The notes under the pieces were generated by a model, which was not told the DNA's origin, did no database searches, and saw only the letters and a program-made list of their open reading frames with translations. A DNA stretch of 7,982 nt from Planctomycetaceae bacterium (GTDB lineage Bacteria > Planctomycetota > Planctomycetia > Pirellulales > JAEUIK01): NCBI GenBank assembly GCA_016793185.1, contig JAEUIK010000758.1, forward strand, positions 1-7,982. Direction: 5' to 3'. A program made the translations under genes and the position numbers. Shown here piece by piece: positions 1 through 5,979 of the stretch. How positions within the stretch are numbered: the first letter of the stretch is position 1; each line of letters starts with the position of its first letter.

Positions 1-947
1 AAAAACCGCACCATGTGGAAGAAAATGGGTGCGGCGAAGCAGATCGAGTCGAGGCGGTCGAGGACGCCGCCGTGCCCCTTGACCAGGGTGCCGTAGTCGC
101 GGACGCCCCGGTCGCGTTTGATGGCCGACATCGTCATGCCGCCGGCGAATCCCATCACGCTGACGACCAGCGACAGCCCGGCCGCTTGCCAGGCCTTCCA
201 GGGGGTCGCCCACCAGAGGACGCCGCCCAACAGCGTGGCGCTGGCGACGCTTCCCAGGAACCCTTCCCAGGTCTTGCTGGGATGGATGGCCGGCGCGATC
301 ACGCGCCGTCCCAGCACCCGCTCCCAAACGTATTCGAGCAGGTCGCCCATCTGCACGATCAGCACGAAGAAGAAGAGCAGCCGCGCACGATCGCCGTCGG
401 TCTCGTTCACCCCCTGCAGGTCGAGATACAGCAGCGCAGGGGCGTGGCTCAGGCAGTACACGCAGATCATCAGGCCTGCCTGGATCATCGCGATGCGCTC
501 GAGAAAGCGCTTGTAGTCGCCGGCCCAGGCGATGCGCGCCGGGATGAACAAAAAGGCGTAGACCGGGATCAGCACGGTGTAAAGGCCGTACTGTTCGCTT
601 CCCATCCCCACCAGCACGTACTGCAGCGGCGTGAAGAGGATGAAGACCCAGAAAAGGGCCCGGTGATCGGCGGGGCGCGTGGGCGTGAGCGTGATGAACT
701 CGCGCAGGGCCCAGAACGAGATCAGCCCGAAGAGAACCACCGTGGCGGTCGGCCCGACAAGGAACGTCGCGGCCAGGACGGCGCAGATGATCCAGTAGCC
801 GCGGAGGCGGTGGGTGAAGGTTTGCACGGCGGCGGGGTTGAGACCGCCGTCGGTGCGGTTTTTGAAGAACTGGCCGACCGCGGTCGCGATGGCCAGGCCG
901 ACCATCACGCCCCCGACGAGCCAGAGTGTTTTATCGTCGAACCGCAT
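1..947 (-). CDS. Phosphatidate cytidylyltransferase, CdsA family (YnbB-like), 3' end cut by window edge
   Basis: Predicted integral membrane enzyme that makes CDP-diacylglycerol from CTP and phosphatidate. 315 codons are visible from the ATG at 947 to the left edge, with no stop reached. Several hydrophobic segments are visible (about residues 8-25, 51-85, 97-115, 121-140, 152-172, 188-200, 231-247, 255-272). The C-terminal CdsA signature is clear: SAIKR at 274-278, RD at 283-284, GHGG at 291-294 and DRLD at 297-300, preceded by an SKTWEG motif at 224-229. Relative to the classical signature it has R283 for Lys, V289 for Ile and K290 for Pro. In CdsA/YnbB proteins only a short hydrophobic tail follows DRxDS; here the tail ends HMVRF at the edge, so probably only a few residues are missing. 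The start lies 22 nt after the acyltransferase stop, with GAGGGGG (963-969) somewhat far upstream, suggesting co-transcription. From memory, the middle (ISFWALREF, GRRxxxP) and C-terminus match E. coli YnbB better than CdsA. Family call is firm; subfamily is inference. Confidence 0.9.
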   Translation of the reverse strand, partial: MRFDDKTLWLVGGVMVGLAIATAVGQFFKNRTDGGLNPAAVQTFTHRLRGYWIICAVLAATFLVGPTATVVLFGLISFWALREFITLTPTRPADHRALFWVFILFTPLQYVLVGMGSEQYGLYTVLIPVYAFLFIPARIAWAGDYKRFLERIAMIQAGLMICVYCLSHAPALLYLDLQGVNETDGDRARLLFFFVLIVQMGDLLEYVWERVLGRRVIAPAIHPSKTWEGFLGSVASATLLGGVLWWATPWKAWQAAGLSLVVSVMGFAGGMTMSAIKRDRGVRDYGTLVKGHGGVLDRLDSICFAAPIFFHMVRF

Positions 948-969
948 CGTTGTCCGGGTTGGCCCCCTC

Positions 970-1578
970 TTAGCGCGTTTGCAAGCTGCGCACGGCCTCG
1001 CGGGCCCGGTGCAGGAACGCCGCCTTCGACTCGTTGGCCTCGAGCCAGAGCGGCGGCCCGAAGGTGATGAGCGACAACAGCGGCACCGGCAGAAATTCGC
1101 CGCGCGGGAGGACGCGGTTCATGTTGTCGATATACACCGGCACCGCCTCCAGGTCGGGACGCTTCTTGCAGAGATAGTACAGTCCGCTCTTGAACTCGCC
1201 GATCTCGGTCCCCGTGTTGCGTCCCCCCTCGGGAAAAACGATCAGCGAGTATTTGTCGCCGATCGCGTCCAGCAGCATGTTCACCGGGTTGTTATGGACT
1301 TTGACGTTGGTGCGGTCGATCAGGAGGGCATCGAAGATATTGCGGGCGATGTACCGCCGCACGACTCCGCCGTCCCAATAGTCCTTGGCCGCGACCGGTT
1401 TGGTCAGCTCGCGCACCTCGTGCGGCAGCGACGACCAGACCACCAGCACGTCGAGGTGACTCGTGTGGTTGGCGAAGTAGATCCGCTGGCACGTATCGGG
1501 CTCACATCCCACCCATCGCACGCTGGCCCCGCTGATCAAACGGGCCAATCCGGCCAGGAACGCCTGGGCGAGCTGCAT
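970..1578 (-). CDS. Lysophospholipid acyltransferase family protein (PlsC-like 1-acylglycerol-3-phosphate acyltransferase)
   Basis: A 202-residue protein of the glycerophospholipid acyltransferase family, predicted to acylate lysophosphatidate to phosphatidate at the inner membrane. The catalytic HX4D motif is at residues 38-43 (NHTSHLD). The second block reads LLIDR at 85-89. The acyl-acceptor block is FPEGGRN at 115-121, with Gly where most PlsC have Thr, followed by FKSG at 129-132. The fourth block is VPVYI at 146-150. The N-terminal segment (about residues 1-20) is hydrophobic and may associate with the membrane. I chose the ATG at 1578 because family similarity begins at MQLAQAFLAGL. 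The longer reading from an ATG at 1692 adds 38 Arg/Pro-rich residues with no family character and runs into the intergenic region. There is no clear Shine-Dalgarno sequence. It lies 22 nt upstream of the CdsA-family gene on the same strand; the products act in sequence, so an operon is likely. Length is slightly short for PlsC (usually about 220-250). Substrate specificity cannot be read from sequence. Confidence 0.9.
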   Translation of the reverse strand: MQLAQAFLAGLARLISGASVRWVGCEPDTCQRIYFANHTSHLDVLVVWSSLPHEVRELTKPVAAKDYWDGGVVRRYIARNIFDALLIDRTNVKVHNNPVNMLLDAIGDKYSLIVFPEGGRNTGTEIGEFKSGLYYLCKKRPDLEAVPVYIDNMNRVLPRGEFLPVPLLSLITFGPPLWLEANESKAAFLHRAREAVRSLQTR

Positions 1579-1713
1579 CGTCGGACACGCACGGGGGGGT
1601 AGGTGGTGTGAGCTGCGGGCCGGTCCGCGCACAGGCCGGCAGCGCATCGTAACCCGACCCGAAGGATGCGGATAGCCCCGCGAATTCGCCATTCCGGCGC
1701 GCGCGAGGGGGGA

Positions 1714-1742
1714 TGGCCGGGGGATCGCCCGGCGCCCGGCCA
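1714..1742. other. Stem-loop with a competing alternative pairing in the divergent intergenic region
   Basis: TGGCCGGG (1714-1721) is an exact inverted match of CCCGGCCA (1735-1742), giving an 8-bp stem with a 13-nt loop. The left arm can instead pair with CCCGGC at 1728-1733, giving a 6-bp stem with a 6-nt loop. Both pairings are read directly from the sequence. It sits between the divergent acyltransferase and aldehyde dehydrogenase genes and could be transcribed as a leader of either. There is no T-run, so it does not look like an intrinsic terminator. Function is unknown; GC-rich DNA makes such stems fairly common by chance. Confidence 0.35.
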
Positions 1743-1750
1743 GGCGGTAA

Positions 1751-1765
1751 ACTCGGACGCCGAGT
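1751..1765. promoter_or_regulatory. Candidate operator: ACTCGG-ACG-CCGAGT palindrome upstream of the aldehyde dehydrogenase
   Basis: A perfect 6-bp inverted repeat with a 3-nt spacer, ending 43 nt before the ATG at 1809, where a promoter or repressor site would be expected. No recognisable -35/-10 pair was found around it. The pairing is visible in the sequence; the operator role is inference and the repeat is short for a GC-rich genome. Confidence 0.25.
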
Positions 1766-1808
1766 ACGTCTCGCGCTTCGATGTTGACCCAGCCCGACCG
1801 AGTTCCCC

Positions 1809-3392
1809 ATGTCGACGCAACCCGTATTGATCGCCGGCCAGTGGCGCCCGGCCGCCGGCAGCCAGACCTTTCAGGCCGAAAACCCCCGGCTCGAAACGTC
1901 GCTGCCCGAGCAGTATCCGCTGAGCTTGTGGCAGGATTGCGCGGCCGCCCTCGACGCGGCCACCGCGGCGCAGCGCGAGCTGGCCACGCTTCCGGCCGAA
2001 GCGCGGGCGATCTTCCTGGATCGCTTCGCCGCGCGAATCGAAGCCCGGGCGGCCGAGCTGGTTGAGATCGCCGCGCTCGAAACGGCGCTGCCCCCCAAAC
2101 CGCGACTGGCCGACGTCGAGCTGCCGCGGACGACCAATCAATTGCGCCAGGCGGCGGCCGCCGTCCGGGACGGCTCGTGGGTTCTGGCCACGATCGACTC
2201 GAAACTGCAGATTCGCTCGCAGTTCGGCCCCTTGGGACCGGTGGCGGTGTTCGGTCCGAATAATTTTCCTTTCGCCTTCAACAGCGTGGCTGGCGGTGAC
2301 TTTGCCGCGGCGATCGCGGCTGGCAACGTCGTGATCGCCAAGGCGAACACCTCGCACCCCGGCACCACGCGACGGCTGGCCGAAGAAGCGGCGCTCGCCG
2401 CGGCTGAAGCCCAGCTTCCCCCCGCGACCGTGCAATTGTTGTATCGCCTTGATCACGCAGACGGCGCCCGACTGGTCAGCGATCCGCGCCTGGGGGCAAC
2501 CGGTTACACCGGCAGCCGCGCGGCCGGCCTGATGCTCAAACAGGCGGCCGATGCCGTGGGCAAACCCATCTATCTCGAACTGTCGAGCATCAATCCGGTG
2601 GTGATCCTGCCCGGGGCGCTCCGGGAACGCGCCGCGCCCATCGCCGACGAGTTCACGACGAGCTGCCTGATGGGAGCGGGGCAGTTTTGCACGAACCCGG
2701 GGCTCATCTTGCTCCTGGCTGGACCGGCGACCGAGGCGTTCCTGGCCGAGATCGCGACGCGCTTCCAGCAGGCCCCGGTGGGGACGCTGCTCTCGTCGCG
2801 CGTGGCCCAGTCGCTCGTCGTTAGCGTCCATCAACTGCACGCCGCTGGGGCCGAGATTCTCGCCGGAGGGGAGCGCGGCGGCGGCACCGGAGCCAGCTAT
2901 GCCAACACGCTGTTGCGCGTCAGCGGAGAGCAGTTCCTGCAGCACGCCGAGCAACTTCAGACCGAAGCGTTTGGCAATGTCTCGCTCGCGGTCGTCGCCG
3001 CCAGCGGTGAGCAACTGGCCGAGATCCTCGACCGGCTCGAAGGGAACCTGACCGGGACGATCTATTCGCACACCGGCGTTGACGACGAGCCGCTCTATGC
3101 CCAGCTCGAGCCCCGCTTGCGCCAGAAAGTCGGACGCTTGTTGAACGATCGCATGCCGACCGGAGTGGCGGTCAGTCCCGCCATGAACCACGGCGGTCCG
3201 TTTCCGGCGACCGGCCACCCAGGCTTCACGGCGGTGGGGATTCCCGCTTCGCTGCGGCGCTTTGCCATGCTGCAGTGTTACGACCAGGTTCGCCAGTCGC
3301 GATTGCCGCCGGCGTTGCGCAACCAGAACCCGACCGGCCGGCTCTGGCGACTCGTCGATGGGGCGTGGTCGCAGGGAGACGTGCCGGCGTAG
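1809..3392 (+). CDS. Aldehyde dehydrogenase (NADP+), 2-oxoglutarate-semialdehyde dehydrogenase-like
   Basis: A 527-residue soluble dehydrogenase that oxidises an aldehyde to its acid with NAD(P)+. It matches the KGSADH-like ALDH subfamily, whose known members act on 2-oxoglutarate semialdehyde (2,5-dioxopentanoate) in sugar-acid, pentose or hydroxyproline breakdown; those enzymes are about the same length. The Rossmann-side motif FGPNNFP is at 148-154, with N152 in the usual oxyanion position. K178 lies in the cofactor-binding VVIAKAN stretch and GYTGS is at 232-236. The general base is E257 in LELSSINP, and the catalytic cysteine is C294 in GQFCTNPG. The LELSSINP and GQFCTNPG blocks resemble KGSADH (EMGSVNP, GQFCTNPG). 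The ATG at 1809 begins the family-typical N-terminus (VLIAGQW at residues 6-12); no good Shine-Dalgarno is seen. It is divergent from the lipid genes. No sugar-acid or hydroxyproline pathway gene lies nearby, so the true substrate is uncertain; related proteins are often simply annotated as NADP+ aldehyde dehydrogenase. Confidence 0.92.
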   Translation: MSTQPVLIAGQWRPAAGSQTFQAENPRLETSLPEQYPLSLWQDCAAALDAATAAQRELATLPAEARAIFLDRFAARIEARAAELVEIAALETALPPKPRLADVELPRTTNQLRQAAAAVRDGSWVLATIDSKLQIRSQFGPLGPVAVFGPNNFPFAFNSVAGGDFAAAIAAGNVVIAKANTSHPGTTRRLAEEAALAAAEAQLPPATVQLLYRLDHADGARLVSDPRLGATGYTGSRAAGLMLKQAADAVGKPIYLELSSINPVVILPGALRERAAPIADEFTTSCLMGAGQFCTNPGLILLLAGPATEAFLAEIATRFQQAPVGTLLSSRVAQSLVVSVHQLHAAGAEILAGGERGGGTGASYANTLLRVSGEQFLQHAEQLQTEAFGNVSLAVVAASGEQLAEILDRLEGNLTGTIYSHTGVDDEPLYAQLEPRLRQKVGRLLNDRMPTGVAVSPAMNHGGPFPATGHPGFTAVGIPASLRRFAMLQCYDQVRQSRLPPALRNQNPTGRLWRLVDGAWSQGDVPA

Positions 3393-3533
3393 CGCGCGCG
3401 GCAGCGCAATCGTTCCAATCGCTGCGACTGGCGGCGCTCGGGGCGGCATTCACGCTGCTCGCCACCTGGAATTTTGCCGTCTCGAGCCGGCCGCTCCGAC
3501 CGACTCGCACTAGACTTGCGTAGTCGGGTGCAT

Positions 3534-3556
3534 CGGCTGCGCCGGGAGCGCAGTCG
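3534..3556 (+). other. Strong hairpin immediately upstream of the Wzz-like gene
   Basis: CGGCTGCGC (3534-3542) pairs with GCGCAGTCG (3548-3556) as a 9-bp stem with one G-T wobble and a 5-nt loop CGGGA. It ends 11 nt before the ATG at 3568. The loop carries the only Shine-Dalgarno-like purine run (GGGA) near that start. No T-tract follows, so a classical terminator for the upstream aldehyde dehydrogenase is unlikely; a 5' leader structure is possible. The rest of the 3393-3567 gap shows only a weak 5-bp inverted repeat (CAGCG 3402-3406 with CGCTG 3420-3424). Confidence 0.35.
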
Positions 3557-3567
3557 CGGTTCGCGCG

Positions 3568-5106
3568 ATGCGCCCGGAACCTCTTCCTTCTCCCAGGCGG
3601 GTGCATTCCATGGCCGGCGGTGGCTGCTCGAGTATCGGTTTGACTCGGAAACCTTCCTTCGCAGGCGCCGCGCGACCAGGGCGCGTGCTGGTGGTCTCGG
3701 CCCTCGTGGGGGGGCTGCTGGCGGGCGCCTACGCGCTGGTCACGCCGCGCACCTGGGAGGCCCAACAGACTTTCGTCGTCCGCATCGAGAACGAACCGCA
3801 CGTCCGCGGACTCGGCGAGCCGAGCGCGCTCGATCGGATGGAACTGGCGGCCGAGACCATTCAAGAAGTGGCCCTGAGCCAGAACGTGCTCGCGGCAACG
3901 TTGCGGCAAGTGCGCGCGGCCGCAGGTCAGGCTGGCGAACCTACCGAGGAACAAATCACGCAACTCCGCCAGGCCATTCGCCTCGGCGCACCCAAGGAAA
4001 CCGAGGCCGGCCAGGCCGAGCTCGTCGCGGTCCGCGTCCGCAGCCCACGCAAGAACCAGGCTCTCGTCCTGGCCTCGTTCCTCGCTCAGGAAATCGAACG
4101 GCGGGCGGACGCCGCCTTGGGCGATCGTTCGCAGGGGAAGATCGACCGACTCGAGCGCGATGCGGCCGACGCCGCCGAGCAATTGCGCACAGCATCGCAG
4201 AAACTCGCCGACTTCGAGCGAAACTCGGGCATCGATGCCGAGGGTTTGCGCACGCTCGAGCAGCACGCCGCCGGGGAGAGCGCGCCGCCGACCGATGTCG
4301 CTGAGCTCGAAACGCGGCTGCAGACGCTCGCCCAGGCGGGCCGCGACCATCGCGATCGCCTGCAAGCGCTGCAAGCGGCCATGCAGAATCCGGCCGATCC
4401 GGCGACGGCTGGCACCGAGGCGTTCGCCGCGCAGCCGGAACTGCGCAGCCTGCAGCACGATCTGTCCGAAGCCCAATTGCGGGTCGCGCTGCTGCGCGGA
4501 ACGATGTCCGACAAACATCCCCAGGTCGAGGCGGCCCTGGCCAACGAACAAGCGATTCGGACACGATTCGACGAAGCGCTGGCGGCAGCTTCCAAGGGAG
4601 TCGAAGACGATCTCGCCCGCAACACGGAACAACTCGATTCGCTGCAGACCCAGCTGCAGGAAGCCCGCAGTCAATCGGGGCGCGTGACCTCGTCGCAGAG
4701 CGAGTACACGAACCTCACCCTCCAGGTGCAGGTCTGCCAGGAGGCTTTGCAGGCGGCGCAGAGTCGCCTGGCCGACGCTCGGCGCACGGTCGCCAACACG
4801 GCGCCGACCTGCTCGATCAAAATCGACCAATCCGAAACAGCGCCAGTTCGCCAGGTGGGACGGACCCGCGTCGGCATCACCCTCAATGGAGCGTTGGCCG
4901 GGGCGCTCGTCGGGCTCGGATGGTGGTGGGTGAAACGGCCCCGCCAGGTTCAGCCGGCGGCGACCGACGGCAAGGTCGAGACACCGGCGCGGAGAACCCT
5001 GCCGCCGAGCGCCTCCTCGCAGGGGACCGCGGCGGTCGCGACCACGCTGGCCGATGATCAGGACTTGCGCCAATCGCTCCGCAAGGCACTGGCGAGTCGG
5101 TTCTAA
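3568..5106 (+). CDS. Wzz/GumC-like polysaccharide co-polymerase (chain-length determinant family)
   Basis: A 512-residue inner-membrane protein with the layout of polysaccharide co-polymerases, which control chain length or export of surface or exopolysaccharide. The first membrane segment is at about residues 39-59 and runs into ALVTPRTWEA (56-65), the usual TPxxYEA-like junction. A periplasmic Wzz-type domain follows (about 62-180, including VAVRVRSP and ASFLAQEIERRA). Long Ala/Gln/Glu-rich coiled coils lie at about 190-220, 245-275 and 295-405, with the GumC/Wzz-type MSDKHPQV motif at 313-320. A second membrane segment is at about 436-456. The roughly 55-residue cytoplasmic tail has no Walker motifs or Tyr cluster, so there is no fused BY-kinase. 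ATG 3568 has no good Shine-Dalgarno; ATG 3610 (residue 15) has AGGCGG at 3595-3600 and is an equally plausible start. It is the only polysaccharide-related gene of its kind in the window, so its partner polymerase and kinase must lie elsewhere. Family assignment rests on topology and motifs. Confidence 0.8.
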   Translation: MRPEPLPSPRRVHSMAGGGCSSIGLTRKPSFAGAARPGRVLVVSALVGGLLAGAYALVTPRTWEAQQTFVVRIENEPHVRGLGEPSALDRMELAAETIQEVALSQNVLAATLRQVRAAAGQAGEPTEEQITQLRQAIRLGAPKETEAGQAELVAVRVRSPRKNQALVLASFLAQEIERRADAALGDRSQGKIDRLERDAADAAEQLRTASQKLADFERNSGIDAEGLRTLEQHAAGESAPPTDVAELETRLQTLAQAGRDHRDRLQALQAAMQNPADPATAGTEAFAAQPELRSLQHDLSEAQLRVALLRGTMSDKHPQVEAALANEQAIRTRFDEALAAASKGVEDDLARNTEQLDSLQTQLQEARSQSGRVTSSQSEYTNLTLQVQVCQEALQAAQSRLADARRTVANTAPTCSIKIDQSETAPVRQVGRTRVGITLNGALAGALVGLGWWWVKRPRQVQPAATDGKVETPARRTLPPSASSQGTAAVATTLADDQDLRQSLRKALASRF

Positions 5107-5257
5107 GCCCATCGCCCCGAGCCATTTCCACCGGCCGCGCGCGGGCCCCCCTTGCATTCCCAGGTGCCGAGGGGCAGGCTGTAGGCAGCCCAAGCGGGCG
5201 GGATGCGATCGGCTGCACCCGTCGACGCGGCAGCTTGCCCTGTGGAGCCTCCCGGCG

Positions 5258-5506
5258 ATGGTCAGCAAAGAACTTCTCGAAATCCTGGTCTGTCCCGAAA
5301 CGCGGCAACCCCTGACGCCCGCCGCTCCGGAACTGCTGGCCCGACTGAATGCGGCGATCGCCGCCGGACAGTTGACCAATCGCTCGGGCCAGGCCGTCAA
5401 GCAGAAGCTGACGGCCGGATTGGTGCGGCAAGATGGCAAGGTGCTTTATGCGATCGTCGACGAAATTCCGCTGATGCTCGTCGACGAGTCAATTCAGTTG
5501 GATTGA
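5258..5506 (+). CDS. Trm112/UPF0434 family small protein
   Basis: An 82-residue protein beginning with a typical Trm112-like N-terminus (LLEILVCPETRQPL, residues 6-19) and ending with the conserved LYAIVDEIPLMLVDE stretch (about 63-77). In eukaryotes and archaea Trm112 is a small zinc-ribbon partner that activates methyltransferases; bacterial YcaR-type members are less well understood. Only one Cys (C12) remains, so a four-cysteine zinc site is absent, as in many bacterial members. An insert of about 25 residues (LLARLNAAIAAGQLTNRSGQ) between the two conserved parts appears typical of the planctomycete form, from memory. The start at 5258 is supported by GGAG at 5244-5247 with a 10-nt spacing and by family similarity starting there; the reading frame is open further upstream, but that part shows no family features. 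It lies 151 nt after the Wzz-like gene and 85 nt before the HIT gene on the same strand, so co-transcription with the HIT gene is plausible. Confidence 0.85.
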   Translation: MVSKELLEILVCPETRQPLTPAAPELLARLNAAIAAGQLTNRSGQAVKQKLTAGLVRQDGKVLYAIVDEIPLMLVDESIQLD

Positions 5507-5591
5507 GCGCCTCGGCGAGGATGGGACGTGCGTGCTCGGGCTGCCCCCGCGGCAGCGATGAAGTTGGTTCCGAACGCGGAAGCAAGCTGCG

Positions 5592-5936
5592 ATGAGTGAC
5601 AAGACGATCTTCAAGCGGATCATCGACCGCGAGATCCCGGCCGATATCGTATATGAAGACGACCTCTGCCTGGCGTTTCGCGATGTCGCTCCGCAAGCGC
5701 CGACGCACGTACTGGTGATTCCCAAGCAAGAGATCCCTGCGCTCGCCGACGCCCAAGACGGCGATGCCCCGCTCCTCGGGCACTTGCTGGATACGGTACG
5801 CCGCCTGGCCGTGCAACTGGGCCTCGACGGCGGCTATCGGGTGGTCATCAACTCCGGTCCCGATGCCGGGCAGTCGGTCGACCATCTGCACCTGCATTTG
5901 CTGGCCGGTCGACCGCTGCGCTGGCCGCCGGGATAA
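5592..5936 (+). CDS. HIT (histidine triad) family protein, Hint-like nucleotide phosphoramidase/hydrolase
   Basis: A 114-residue cytoplasmic protein with the full HIT fold pattern. The N-terminus (TIFKRIIDREIPADIVYEDD, residues 5-24) is the standard Hint/PKCI start. HVLVIPKQ at 39-46 is the central strand. INSGPDAGQSVDHLHLHLLAGR (86-107) contains the catalytic triad H98-x-H100-x-H102. It ends RPLRWPPG, as Hint proteins do. Hint enzymes hydrolyse AMP-lysine and other adenosine phosphoramidates; the in vivo substrate here is unknown. Length is normal for the family. The ATG at 5592 is preceded by GGAAG (5578-5582) at 9-nt spacing. The 85-nt gap after the Trm112-like gene holds no obvious promoter or terminator. 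The gene converges on the glycosidase-like gene, 43 nt from its stop, with no convincing intrinsic terminator between them. Confidence 0.95.
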   Translation: MSDKTIFKRIIDREIPADIVYEDDLCLAFRDVAPQAPTHVLVIPKQEIPALADAQDGDAPLLGHLLDTVRRLAVQLGLDGGYRVVINSGPDAGQSVDHLHLHLLAGRPLRWPPG

Positions 5937-5979
5937 TCGCGCACTGACAGGCGCGAGCGCGTTTGTTGGCAGCGGAGCG

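Noticed and set aside
15..1067. Plus-strand 350-codon open frame opposite the cytidylyltransferase
   Set aside because: Composition is Arg/Gly/His/Asp-rich with no family motif, and it lies antisense to a gene with a clear CdsA signature; a GC-rich shadow frame.
1536..3449. Minus-strand 637-codon open frame opposite the aldehyde dehydrogenase
   Set aside because: Long antisense frames are expected in GC-rich coding DNA. The translation is low-complexity Arg/Gly-rich, while the plus strand has all ALDH catalytic motifs.
3395..3523. Hydrophobic stretch LRLAALGAAFTLLATWNFAV after the ALDH gene as a small membrane protein
   Set aside because: It lies in a frame whose first ATG is inside the ALDH gene, has no own ribosome site or start in the gap, and could arise by chance.
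5177..5190. GGCTG-TAGG-CAGCC hairpin in the gap before the Trm112-like gene
   Set aside because: A 5-bp stem in GC-rich DNA with no T-tract; too weak to call a terminator or leader element.
3226..5439. Minus-strand 737-codon open frame spanning the ALDH end, the Wzz-like gene and part of the Trm112-like gene
   Set aside because: It crosses several well-supported genes and intergenic gaps without any recognisable domain; a shadow frame despite its length.
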